A stretch of DNA of 64,000 nucleotides from PALSA-1004 sp041483135 (GTDB taxonomy: Bacteria; Pseudomonadota; Gammaproteobacteria; Burkholderiales; SG8-41), in assembly GCA_041483135.1 (NCBI GenBank), contig JBGPFE010000016.1, positions 1 to 64,000 of the forward strand, in the 5' to 3' direction. Each line of letters opens with the position of its first letter. The stretch's first letter is position 1. Positions 1 through 8,020 of this stretch are shown in pieces. The position numbers and the translations under genes are program-made. A model generated the notes under the pieces. The model ran no database searches and was not told the DNA's origin. It worked only from the letters and a program-made list of their open reading frames with translations.

Positions 1-1342
1 GGCCGGTCAGCGCGGCCTGGATCGCCATCTCGGCGGTCTCGAGGTCGCGGATCTCGCCGACCATGATGATGTCCGGGTCCTGGCGCATCAGCGTGCGGAT
101 GCCGCTCGCGAAATCGACGCCGAGGTTCTGCTGCACCTGCATCTGGTTGAACTGCGGCTCGACCATCTCGATCGGGTCTTCGACGGTGCACACGTTGACC
201 TCCGGCGTGGCGAGATACTTCAGCGTCGAATACAGCGTGGTCGTCTTGCCGGAGCCGGTCGGGCCGGTGACGAGGATGATGCCGTGCGGCTTCGAGATCA
301 TGCCGTGCCACTTCTTCAGGTCGTCGTCCGTGAAGCCGAGTTCGTTGAAGTCCTTGACCAGCACGTCCGGGTTGAAGATCCGCATCACGAGCTTTTCGCC
401 GAACGCGGTCGGCATCGTGGAGAGCCGCAGCTCGACTTCGCCGCCCTCCGGCGTCACGGTTTTGATGCGGCCGTCCTGGGGGCGGCGTTTTTCGATCACG
501 TCCATGCGGCCGAGGAGCTTGATGCGGCTCGTCATCGCGGCCAGCACCGGCGTCGGAATCTGATACACGTCGTGCAGCACGCCGTCGATGCGGAAACGCA
601 CGTTGCCGGCTTCGCGCCGCGGCTCGAGGTGGATATCGCTCGCGCGTTGTTCGAACGCGTAGGTGAAAAGCCAGTCGCAGATGACGACGACGTGCTGGTC
701 GTTGGCGTCGAGCTTGCCGCTTTTGCCGAGTTGCACCAGCTGCTCGAAATTGCCGATGCTGCTGTAGGCGCCCTTGTCTTTCTCGCTCGCGCCTTTGACC
801 GACTTGGCGAGGTTGAAGAATTCGACGATGTAGTTCTGGATGTCGAGCGGGTTGGCGATCACACGCTTGATTTCGAGCCGCAGGACCTGCTTGAGGTTAT
901 CCTCCCAGTCGCGCACGAACGGTTCGCAGGTCGCGATCGTCGCCTCGTGCGTGTTGACGCCGACGGGCAGGATGCGGTAGCGCTGCGCGTACGCGGTCGA
1001 CATCAGCTTGGTGACCGCCGCGAAATCGACCTTGAACGGATCGACGTGCAAATACGGCAGCCCGACCTTGCCGGCAAGCCATTCCGCCAGCGCATCGAGC
1101 GTCAGCTGTTTCCTGGGATTGCGCGGATCCTTGAATTTCTGCTCGCTGACCACGACCAGCGGATGCTGATCGCTGCGGTTGTGGCGGCGGTCGAGCGCGA
1201 GCTTGTCGGCGTCTTCCTTGGAGACGAGCTTATCGGCGACGAGATCGGCGAGCACGCCGTCGAGCGTCAGCCGTTTCCCTCCCTGCGCGGCGGGGACAGC
1301 GGTCGTGACCGGCTTTACTGTATTGGTCGCGCTCTCAGCCAT
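1..1342 (-). CDS. GspE/PilB-family assembly ATPase (3' end beyond window)
   Basis: Cytoplasmic hexameric ATPase that powers assembly of type IV pili or type II secretion pseudopili. The frame reads from an ATG at 1342 to the window edge, giving 447 codons without a stop. The N-terminal part (about residues 25-150) matches the MshEN/T2SSE_N domain. The ATPase core has a Walker A motif GPTGSGKTT near residue 360 and a Walker B/Asp-box region reading RQDPDIIMVGEIRD close to the window edge. The C-terminal zinc-finger and final helices lie outside the window. The neighbour across the 247-bp gap is the divergent amt gene, so it is probably first in its own transcript. The family is certain. Pilus versus secretion role cannot be decided without the neighbouring genes. 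Confidence 0.9.
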   Translation of the reverse strand, partial: MAESATNTVKPVTTAVPAAQGGKRLTLDGVLADLVADKLVSKEDADKLALDRRHNRSDQHPLVVVSEQKFKDPRNPRKQLTLDALAEWLAGKVGLPYLHVDPFKVDFAAVTKLMSTAYAQRYRILPVGVNTHEATIATCEPFVRDWEDNLKQVLRLEIKRVIANPLDIQNYIVEFFNLAKSVKGASEKDKGAYSSIGNFEQLVQLGKSGKLDANDQHVVVICDWLFTYAFEQRASDIHLEPRREAGNVRFRIDGVLHDVYQIPTPVLAAMTSRIKLLGRMDVIEKRRPQDGRIKTVTPEGGEVELRLSTMPTAFGEKLVMRIFNPDVLVKDFNELGFTDDDLKKWHGMISKPHGIILVTGPTGSGKTTTLYSTLKYLATPEVNVCTVEDPIEMVEPQFNQMQVQQNLGVDFASGIRTLMRQDPDIIMVGEIRDLETAEMAIQAALTG

Positions 1343-1588
1343 GACCGCGAATATAAACGCATTTCATAAACTACTCAATCAGTTAGGAAAAAGACTTCAG
1401 CACCGTTATGCGCCGGCTCTTGAGGTCAGGCCGCTGGCTATAATGCGCTCATTTAAGTGCGTAATTAACGGCAATAACGCACAATGCCCGCGCAAATGCC
1501 GGATTAGAGTGAATTCGGCGGCGGTTTCAAGCTAAAAAACAAAAGCTTGCCGCTTCGGGTCCCAATGTTGTTCTGACCAGGGGGAATC

Positions 1589-2791
1589 GTGGAAAATCTG
1601 AAAACCAGCAGTGACGCTTTGTTCATTTTGCTCGGCGCGGTAATGGTGCTGGCGATGCATTCCGGGTTCGCATTTCTCGAACTCGGCACGGTGCGCAAGA
1701 AAAGCCAGGTCAACGCGCTGGTGAAAATTCTGTGCGACTTCGCGGTTTCCACCGTGGCCTATTTCTTCGTCGGCTATGCGCTTGCCTACGGCGTGAATTT
1801 CATGGCGGGCGCCGAGCACCTTGCCGAAAAAAGCGGATACGAGCTGGTGAGGTTTTTCTTTCTGCTGACGTTCGCCGCGGCGGTGCCGGCAATTGTCTCG
1901 GGCGGCATCGCCGAGCGCGCCAAATTCAACCCGCAGCTGGCGGCGACTTTCCTGCTGGTCGGATTCGTCTATCCATTTTTCGAAGGCATCGCATGGAACA
2001 GCAACTACGGCGTGCAGGCCTGGCTCGAAGCGAGCGCCGGCGCCAGGTTTCACGATTTCGCCGGATCGATCGTCGTGCATGCGGTGGGCGGCTGGATTGG
2101 ATTGACGGCGGTGCTGCTGCTCGGAGCGCGGCGCGGGCGCTACACGAAGGAAGGCGGCATCAGCGCGCACCCGCCGTCGAGCATTCCGTTTCTCGCGCTC
2201 GGCGCGTGGATACTTTCGGTCGGCTGGTTCGGGTTCAACGTGATGTCGGCGCAGACCATCGACAAGATCAGCGGGCTGGTCGCGGTGAATTCGTTGATGG
2301 CGATGTCCGGCGGCATCATCGCCGCCATGGTGTTCGGGCGCAACGATCCGGGTTTCGTGCACAACGGGCCGCTGGCGGGACTGGTGGCGATCTGCGCGGG
2401 TTCCGACATCATGCACCCGGTCGGCGCGCTCGCGACCGGCGCCGTTGCCGGCGCGTTGTTCGTGGTGATGTTTACCGTGACGCAAAACCGCTGGAAGATC
2501 GACGACGTGCTCGGCGTCTGGCCGCTGCATGGTTTATGCGGCGCGTGGGGCGGGCTTGCCGCCGGCATCTTCGGTTTGAAAAGCATGGGCGGGCTCGGCG
2601 GGGTGACTTTCATGGCGCAACTCGCCGGCACGCTGCTCGGGATCGGCGTCGCAATCGCCGGCGGCCTGATTGTCTACGGCGCGCTCAAGTTCATGATCGG
2701 CATCCGGCTCGACCCCGAACAGGAATTCCAGGGCTCCGATCTCAGCATCCACAAAATCGGCGCGACGCCCGAGCGCGAAGCGGGGTGGTGA
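1589..2791 (+). CDS. amt: Ammonium transporter, Amt/MEP/Rh family
   Basis: Inner-membrane trimeric channel for ammonium uptake, 400 residues with about eleven hydrophobic helices as usual for Amt. Family signatures include the stretch HAVGGWIGLTAVLLLG, the GSDIMHPVGALATGAVAG segment and the WPLHGLCGAWGG segment, which carries one of the twin pore histidines. I chose the GTG at 1589 because AGGGGGAA lies about 5 bases upstream and the protein then starts at the first helix without a signal peptide. No glnK/PII gene lies next to it, which is unusual for amtB. A TATAAT hexamer at 1439-1444 is a possible -10 element, but no well-spaced -35 is visible. The C-terminal tail (about residues 370-400) is short and cytosolic. 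Confidence 0.93.
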   Translation: MENLKTSSDALFILLGAVMVLAMHSGFAFLELGTVRKKSQVNALVKILCDFAVSTVAYFFVGYALAYGVNFMAGAEHLAEKSGYELVRFFFLLTFAAAVPAIVSGGIAERAKFNPQLAATFLLVGFVYPFFEGIAWNSNYGVQAWLEASAGARFHDFAGSIVVHAVGGWIGLTAVLLLGARRGRYTKEGGISAHPPSSIPFLALGAWILSVGWFGFNVMSAQTIDKISGLVAVNSLMAMSGGIIAAMVFGRNDPGFVHNGPLAGLVAICAGSDIMHPVGALATGAVAGALFVVMFTVTQNRWKIDDVLGVWPLHGLCGAWGGLAAGIFGLKSMGGLGGVTFMAQLAGTLLGIGVAIAGGLIVYGALKFMIGIRLDPEQEFQGSDLSIHKIGATPEREAGW

Positions 2792-2878
2792 AAAGCCGGG
2801 GATGAAGGCAGAGGGGTGAGGGATGAGACCGCAGCGAAGTGCTTTGAATTGTAAAAATCCCGATGCGATCTGACAGAC

Positions 2879-2903
2879 AATGTCCGATGACGACCCGGAC
2901 ATT
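2879..2903. promoter_or_regulatory. Inverted repeat upstream of Crp/Fnr-like gene
   Basis: AATGTCCG (2879-2886) and CGGACATT (2896-2903) form a perfect 8-bp inverted repeat with a 9-bp spacer, in the 202-bp gap between amt and the Crp/Fnr-type gene. The position suits an operator, possibly autoregulatory. That function is inference only. Just upstream (about 2796-2830) are degenerate GTGAGGG/GATGAGG short repeats of a kind seen elsewhere in the window. Confidence 0.35.
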
Positions 2904-2993
2904 AAAGGTGTAAGCTGTCGTCAAGCTTGAGCGGGCTTTCCGCCTGGTGATCTTGGTGCTTTCGCTGCTTCCCGGCGATTGAATGGGGATCGG

Positions 2994-3797
2994 ATGAACA
3001 GGCGTGACACCGTAATTGTGCAGGCGCAGCGTGGATCCGGCAGACCTGTTGAGGTTGCAAGGCGAGCCTCTGCCGCAAACCGGGGAGCTGCCAATCAAGC
3101 ATTGATTGCCAACGGCCTGCTGGCCGCCCTGCCTCATGCTAAGTATCAACGCCTGCTTGCCGCCGGCCTCGAGCCGGTTACGCTGAAATTTGGCGAGGTG
3201 CTCCACGAGCCGGGCGTGCCGATTCGGCATGTCTACTTTCCTGTCGACTGTATTATTTCTTTGCTGACGACGGCGAAGGGTCACCCGGCTGTGGAAGTCG
3301 CGCTAATCGGCCATGAGGGCATGGTCGGTACTCCGCTGGCGCTGGGGATCCATGCTTCGTCCCGGCGGGCCCTGGTCCAGGGCGCCGGGACTGCCATGCG
3401 GATGGAGTCAGCTCCCTTTCACAAAGAATTTCTGAAGAACAAACCATTGCAACAAGCCCTCTATCGGTGCAAGCATGCGTTGATCGGCCAGATTGCGCAA
3501 TCCGCTGCGTGTAGCCAGTTTCACTCAGTGCAGGCGCGCCTCGCCCGCTACCTGCTGATGACTGGTGACTGCGCAAGGTCAAGGGATATCCGCCTCACGC
3601 ACGAATTTCTGGCGCGCATGCTCGGTGTGCGGCGGGTCGGCGTCACCATGGCTGCCGGCGCCCTGCAGAAACGCAAGCTGATCAAATGCGGTCGCGGAAA
3701 GATCACGATCCTTGATCGAAAACGCCTCAGTGCGGCCTCCTGCGAGTGTTACCGGATCATCAAGCGCATACACGACAGCGCGTACGCGGTTGCCTGA
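2994..3797 (+). CDS. Crp/Fnr-family transcriptional regulator
   Basis: DNA-binding regulator with an N-terminal cyclic-nucleotide-binding-like beta-barrel (about residues 45-150) and a C-terminal winged HTH of the HTH_Crp_2 type (about 185-245; LTHEFLARMLGVRR then a recognition region). The barrel contains the HVYFPVDCIISLL stretch and IGHEGMVG, typical of the large clade of stress- or light-linked Crp/Fnr proteins whose effector is usually unknown. It lacks the canonical cAMP-contacting pattern and the four-cysteine Fe-S motif of Fnr. The ATG at 2994 has GGGG five bases upstream and is preferred to an in-frame TTG at 2979. It stands alone between amt and a small secreted protein, so its regulon cannot be read from context. 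Confidence 0.85.
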   Translation: MNRRDTVIVQAQRGSGRPVEVARRASAANRGAANQALIANGLLAALPHAKYQRLLAAGLEPVTLKFGEVLHEPGVPIRHVYFPVDCIISLLTTAKGHPAVEVALIGHEGMVGTPLALGIHASSRRALVQGAGTAMRMESAPFHKEFLKNKPLQQALYRCKHALIGQIAQSAACSQFHSVQARLARYLLMTGDCARSRDIRLTHEFLARMLGVRRVGVTMAAGALQKRKLIKCGRGKITILDRKRLSAASCECYRIIKRIHDSAYAVA

Positions 3798-3935
3798 GTC
3801 TGCGCGATAACGCACAGATGTTATCCGGGGCGCGATACATTTTATTACGATTGCGGGTCAACTGAACCAACGGCGCGACGTTGAATCGAAGAGGAAGTCG
3901 AGCTTCGTCAACAACCGTGCAAGGTGGGTTCCGTC

Positions 3936-4292
3936 ATGTTGAAACGCTGGATTGCTGGATTCTTCGCGGTGGCGATTTTGAGCGCGCCCGCGTACGCCGA
4001 TGTCAACTTCAGTTTCGGTATCGAGGTCGCGCCGCCGCCGCTGCGCGTCGAAGTCGTGCCGCAACCGCGCCGGGGCTTCATCTGGGCGCCGGGCTACTGG
4101 GCATGGGACCACGGGCGGCACGTCTGGATCGAAGGACGCTGGCTCCAGGCGCGCGCAGGGCAAATGTGGGTGCCGGAGCGCTGGGTCGAGTATCGCGAGT
4201 CGCGCGGCCCGCACTGGCATTTCGAGCCCGGCCACTGGGAACACGAGCATCGACATGGATACGACCGCAGGCGCGACCACGATCGTCGCTAG
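3936..4292 (+). CDS. YXWGXW-type repeat secreted protein
   Basis: Small exported protein of 118 residues. The signal peptide spans residues 1-22 and ends AYA|D. The mature part is rich in Trp, His and Arg with repeated aromatic motifs (APGYWAWDHGRHVWIEGRW and WVPERW), matching the YXWGXW repeat family whose function is not established. The last 20 residues are dominated by His, Arg and Asp (HRHGYDRRRDHDRR). The ATG at 3936 has AAGGTGGG seven bases upstream, favouring it over an in-frame GTG at 3924. The gene is convergent with the dehydratase gene, only 11 bp away at 3' ends. Confidence 0.75.
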   Translation: MLKRWIAGFFAVAILSAPAYADVNFSFGIEVAPPPLRVEVVPQPRRGFIWAPGYWAWDHGRHVWIEGRWLQARAGQMWVPERWVEYRESRGPHWHFEPGHWEHEHRHGYDRRRDHDRR

Positions 4293-4303
4293 ACGCGCGT
4301 CAC

Positions 4304-5155
4304 TCAAAACACTGCCGTTCCCGTCATCGCGTAATTGCCCGCAGCGTTCGCCGTCCACAGTTCGGCTTGCTTTCCGTTCGCGCCAGGATTGCCGTTCACC
4401 GTAAAACGCTCGGTGTGAAATATAGGGTACTGCGCGCGGTAGTCGAGTTTTTTGATCGGACGCGGTTCGTGCCGGCGGCACAGATCGAGCAGCAGCGTGG
4501 TTTGCAGCGGGCCGTGCACGAGCAAACCCGGATAGTGCTCCTCGTTTTTGACGTAATCGAGGTCGTAGTGTATGCGGTAGGCGTTGAAGATGAGCGCCGA
4601 GTAGCGGAACAGCAGCACCGGATCGCCGATCAAGCTGTGCCGCCAGGCGGCTTGCGCCGGTGCCGGCTTGCCTTGCGGCGGCGGTTCAGCGGGTTTCGCG
4701 GCATCGCGGTAGACGATGTCGTGTTCTTCGCGCACCGCGACCGCATTGCCTGCGCTGATCGTATGGCGCACCGTAACGAACACCAGATTGCCGCTGCGGC
4801 CGCGCTTGGGCTCGACGCTCAGGATTTCGGAATCGCGGCGGATCGCGTCGCCGATATGCAGCGGCCGCAGAAATTCGATACGGCCGCCGGCCCACATGCG
4901 GCGCGGCAGCGGTACCGGCGGCAGAAACCCGCCGCGCTTCGTATGACCGTCGGGCCCGAGTTCGGAGGCGGGCTTGGTTTCGAGGAAATACAGCCAGTGC
5001 CAGCCCGGCGGCAACTCGTCGCCGGGCCTGGGTTCGGGATCGCTGCGGTCGAGCGTCGCGGCGAGCGCCGCAGCCGGCCACGCGGAAACGGCGTCGGTTT
5101 TACTTTCCTTTTTGCCTACCCACTGGCGCAGCCGGTCGAACTCATCGCCCATCAC
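4304..5155 (-). CDS. FAS1-like/MaoC-family dehydratase (mesaconyl-CoA hydratase-like)
   Basis: Predicted (R)-specific enoyl-CoA hydratase or mesaconyl-C4-CoA hydratase-type protein with a double hot-dog fold, 283 residues. The N-terminal half (about 10-150) contains RPGDELPPGWHWLYF and RRMWAGGRIEFLRPLHIGD, characteristic of the FAS1-like dehydratase domain. The C-terminal half has RYSALIFNAYRIHYDLDY, which carries the catalytic-type Asp/His region, and PGLLVHGPLQTTLLLDL. The start is ATG 5155, with a second ATG one codon later. The ABC solute-binding gene upstream on the same strand ends 28 bp away, so co-transcription is likely. Context (carboxylases, CoA-transferase) supports a CoA-thioester substrate, but the exact substrate is unknown. 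Confidence 0.82.
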   Translation of the reverse strand: MMGDEFDRLRQWVGKKESKTDAVSAWPAAALAATLDRSDPEPRPGDELPPGWHWLYFLETKPASELGPDGHTKRGGFLPPVPLPRRMWAGGRIEFLRPLHIGDAIRRDSEILSVEPKRGRSGNLVFVTVRHTISAGNAVAVREEHDIVYRDAAKPAEPPPQGKPAPAQAAWRHSLIGDPVLLFRYSALIFNAYRIHYDLDYVKNEEHYPGLLVHGPLQTTLLLDLCRRHEPRPIKKLDYRAQYPIFHTERFTVNGNPGANGKQAELWTANAAGNYAMTGTAVF

Positions 5156-5183
5156 GCATCACCCATCACCTCGCGGCAGCGCC

Positions 5184-6191
5184 TCAGCTGCCGGGCAGGT
5201 TGTGCACTTCGGGAAAATACAGGTCTTTCCACGAGCCGGCTTTGCCCTTGAGCGTGCCGGTCTTGGTCATGAAGTCGGCGATCGGGAGGGTTTGCTCCGG
5301 GGTCAGCGTGATCCTGATTTCGGGATCGTTGAGCATTTTTTCTATCGCATCGACGCCGCTCTTGTCCTTGGAATCCCGGACGTAGATGTCGGCCGCGGCA
5401 TGCTTGTTCGCATTGATGAAATCGGTCGCCTCCTTGTAGGCATTGAAGAACGCCTGGTAGGTCTTGGGATTTTCGTCGTGGAATTTGCCGGTCGCCCACG
5501 CTACGAGGAACGTGGCGGGACCGCCCGAGATGTCATACGAGTTCAGGATGCGGCGCACGCCGGGATGCTGGAGCGCCTGGTACTGGAACGGCGGCGACGA
5601 GAAGTAGGCTGTGATCTCCTTGCCCGACAGGAACGCGGCGAGGCCGTCGGGATGCGACAGGTTGCGGTACAGCGTGCTGAACTTGTTGTAATTGGCGTCG
5701 CCGAATTCCTTCGCCGCCGCCATCTGCAGCACGATGGTCTGGATCGACTGGCCGGCGCCCGCCATCGAGATGCGGTCGTTGTCGGTGAAGTCCCTGATCG
5801 ATTTCACGTTCGGGTTGTTGGTGACGAGGTACATCGGCATCGAGGACAGCGCCGCCACCGCCTTGACGTTGAGACCGCCGCGCGTGCGGTCCCACAAAAT
5901 CAGGAACGGCGCGACGCCGCCCGAGGCTACATGCAGGCTGCCGGAGAGCAGCGCGTCGTTCATCGGCTGTCCGGACGCAAGCACCATCCAGGTGACCTTG
6001 GTGTCGGCAAGGCCGGCGGCCTTGAGATGCTTCTCGACGAGGCCGTTGGTCTTCATGATGGTGAGCGGCAGGTAACCGATGCCGAACTGCTGCGCGATCT
6101 TGATCTCGGAAACTTCCGCGGCTTGGGCCGGCATCGAACCGATGCATGCGGCGGCCGCAAGCAGCAACAACAGCAGTCTTGTTGTGCGCAT
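5184..6191 (-). CDS. ABC transporter substrate-binding protein (NMT1/SsuA-like)
   Basis: Periplasmic binding protein of 335 residues for an ABC importer of the nitrate/sulfonate/taurine/aromatic type. An N-terminal signal peptide (about 1-24, ending AQA) precedes the first beta strand, EIKIAQQFGIGYLPLTIMKT. The motif GLVEKHLKAAGL and the pattern LLSGSLHVASGGVAPFLI match NMT1/THI5-like binding proteins. No permease or ATPase gene lies next to it, so it probably partners a distant transporter. It sits between the dehydratase and the carboxyltransferase genes on the same strand, which suggests it delivers the substrate of that pathway. The substrate is unknown. Confidence 0.85.
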   Translation of the reverse strand: MRTTRLLLLLLAAAACIGSMPAQAAEVSEIKIAQQFGIGYLPLTIMKTNGLVEKHLKAAGLADTKVTWMVLASGQPMNDALLSGSLHVASGGVAPFLILWDRTRGGLNVKAVAALSSMPMYLVTNNPNVKSIRDFTDNDRISMAGAGQSIQTIVLQMAAAKEFGDANYNKFSTLYRNLSHPDGLAAFLSGKEITAYFSSPPFQYQALQHPGVRRILNSYDISGGPATFLVAWATGKFHDENPKTYQAFFNAYKEATDFINANKHAAADIYVRDSKDKSGVDAIEKMLNDPEIRITLTPEQTLPIADFMTKTGTLKGKAGSWKDLYFPEVHNLPGS

Positions 6192-6244
6192 GGTGAATCC
6201 TCCTTTGGTTATTGACTTATGTGCCTAGCCTAGCATGATTGCTT

Positions 6245-7807
6245 TTACGGGCGCACCCCGCATTTGTATTTGGGCCCGGCGCTGGTTGCCAGCCGTCCCT
6301 GCATGGCGTTGATGAAGCGGCACAAATACGGCCGCGTGTCGCGCGGATCGATCACGTCCTCGACCGCGAACGCTTCGGCAGTCAGGATCGGCGACGCAAA
6401 CCGGCGCAGCTCGGCTTCGATTTCCTGTACCCGCCGTGCCGGATCGGGCGCCGCCTCGATCTCGCGCCGGTAAGCGGCGGCGACGCCGCCTTCGACCGGC
6501 AGCGAGCCCCATTCTGCCGACGGCCACGCGATCTTGAGATCGAGGCCGTTCTTGTCGGTCGTGCCCATGCCGGCCATGCCGTAGCATTTACGGATCACTA
6601 CCGTCAGCATCGGCACCGTGAGCTGCAGGCCGACGTAGACGGCGCGCATGCCTTCGCGCAGCGTCGCCGCCATCTCGGCCTGCGTGCCGACCATGAAGCC
6701 CGGCACGTCGACGAGGAAAATCAGCGGAATGTGGAAGGTGTCGCACATCTCCATGAAGTGCGTCTGCTTTCTCGCGGCTTTGACGTCCATTGCGCCGCCA
6801 TAGATGAGCGGGTTGTTGGCGATCACGCCGACCACCTTGCCGTCCATGCGCGCGAGGGCGGTGATCACCGAGCGCCCGAACGACGGCTGGATCTCGAACA
6901 GCGAGTCGCGGTCGACGATCATCGCGATCAGTTTTTTCATGTGATAGGCCTGGCGCCGCTCGCGCGGCACGATTTTGAGCAGGCCTTCGTCGCGGCGGTC
7001 GACCGGGTCCTCGCACGGCAGCGCCGGCGGCAGCTGCCACACGTTCTGCGGCAGATAGGAAAGAAATCGCCTGATCGCGGCAAAGCAGGCGGTTTCGTTC
7101 TCCACTACGTTATCCACCGTGCCCGCCATGTCGACTGCGACGTGCGCGCCGCCGAGCGCTTCCTTGTCGATTTTTTCGCCCAGAGAGCGCTCGACTACCG
7201 GCGGTCCCGCGGCGAAAATCTGGCTGGTGCCTTTGACCATCACCGACCAGTGCGACAGGATCGCGCGGCCGGCGGGGCCACCCGCTGCGGTGCCGAGCAC
7301 CGCGCTGATCACCGGCACTTCGCCGAGCAGTTCGACAGAGCGCTCGAAACCGTGCACGCCAGGAAAGACCGTATAACCGCGTTTCTTGGCCGAGGACACC
7401 GTGCCGCCGGCGCCGTCGATCAGATTGATCAGCGGAATGCGGTACTCGTGGGCGAGGTCTTCGACGAAGCCGCCCTGGCCGCCTTTGCGGCGCGTGCCGC
7501 CCCAACTGGTGCCGCCGCGCACCGTGAAATCCTCGCCGCCGATCGCGACCTGGCGGCCGGCGAGGGTGCCCAGCCCCATCACATATGGCGCTGGTGTTAC
7601 TTTCGTGAGCTTGCCGTCAACGTAGGTCGCGTTGCCGGTCAACTTGCCGACTTCCTGGAACGAGCCCGCGTCGAGCAGGCCGGCGATGCGCTCGCGCACC
7701 GTGAGCCGGCCTTGCTCGTGATGGCGCTTGACCGATTCCTCGCCGCCGAGCGCCTCCGCCCACTGGTGGCGCTGCTTGAGTTCGTCCGCTTCCGGTTTCC
7801 AGGTCAT
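6245..7807 (-). CDS. Acyl-CoA carboxylase, carboxyltransferase subunit (copy 1)
   Basis: Carboxyltransferase (beta) subunit of a biotin-dependent acyl-CoA carboxylase, 520 residues, of propionyl-/methylcrotonyl-/geranyl-CoA carboxylase type. Both crotonase-like halves are visible. The N-terminal half has VRERIAGLLDAGSFQEVG and GGTVSSAKKRG. The C-terminal half has VIANNPLIYGGAMDVKAARK, the FLVDVPGFMVG segment, and a KCYGMAGMG region. A biotin carboxylase/BCCP subunit is not in the window. A paralogue of similar length lies 213 bp upstream on the same strand. The gene ends 53 bp before the ABC binding-protein start. The acyl-CoA specificity cannot be assigned from the sequence alone. Confidence 0.9.
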   Translation of the reverse strand: MTWKPEADELKQRHQWAEALGGEESVKRHHEQGRLTVRERIAGLLDAGSFQEVGKLTGNATYVDGKLTKVTPAPYVMGLGTLAGRQVAIGGEDFTVRGGTSWGGTRRKGGQGGFVEDLAHEYRIPLINLIDGAGGTVSSAKKRGYTVFPGVHGFERSVELLGEVPVISAVLGTAAGGPAGRAILSHWSVMVKGTSQIFAAGPPVVERSLGEKIDKEALGGAHVAVDMAGTVDNVVENETACFAAIRRFLSYLPQNVWQLPPALPCEDPVDRRDEGLLKIVPRERRQAYHMKKLIAMIVDRDSLFEIQPSFGRSVITALARMDGKVVGVIANNPLIYGGAMDVKAARKQTHFMEMCDTFHIPLIFLVDVPGFMVGTQAEMAATLREGMRAVYVGLQLTVPMLTVVIRKCYGMAGMGTTDKNGLDLKIAWPSAEWGSLPVEGGVAAAYRREIEAAPDPARRVQEIEAELRRFASPILTAEAFAVEDVIDPRDTRPYLCRFINAMQGRLATSAGPKYKCGVRP

Positions 7808-7861
7808 ATCATCTCAATCCTTAAATCTTGAAACGCCAAGAGCGCGAAGTCTAAATCTTGA

Positions 7862-8006
7862 ACCGCAAAGGACGCGAAGGACGCAAAGGGAAATCCGAAA
7901 CCAATTACATGTCATCCTGACTCAAAAATAATTCAAATAACTGGATTCCGGTTTTCGTAAAAATATCGAATTTGTTGTTCCTTTGCGTCCTTTGCGTCCT
8001 TCGCGG
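7862..8006. repeat. Inverted arms of degenerate CGCAAAGGA repeats
   Basis: The 213-bp gap between the two carboxyltransferase genes holds two facing arms. The left arm (7862-7890) is made of GGACGCGAA/GGACGCAAA units and the right arm (7979-8006) reads as its reverse complement with a few mismatches. They could form a long hairpin. Weaker units (AAACGCCAAGAGCGCGAAG) lie at about 7830-7850. The architecture matches the CACAGAG arms at 31.6 kb. Function is unknown; transcript stability or attenuation between the two genes is possible. Confidence 0.7.
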
Positions 8007-8020
8007 TGAAGCTTTTTGTC

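Noticed and set aside
284..1369. Long plus-strand frame (361 codons) opposite the secretion ATPase
   Set aside because: It is the antisense of a clear GspE/PilB gene; its composition (runs of Arg, His, Asp, Val) is typical of GC-rich shadow frames.
1436..1451. Possible sigma-54 promoter (TGGC...TGC) upstream of amt
   Set aside because: The GG-to-GC distance is one base short of the fixed -24/-12 spacing and TTGC is missing.
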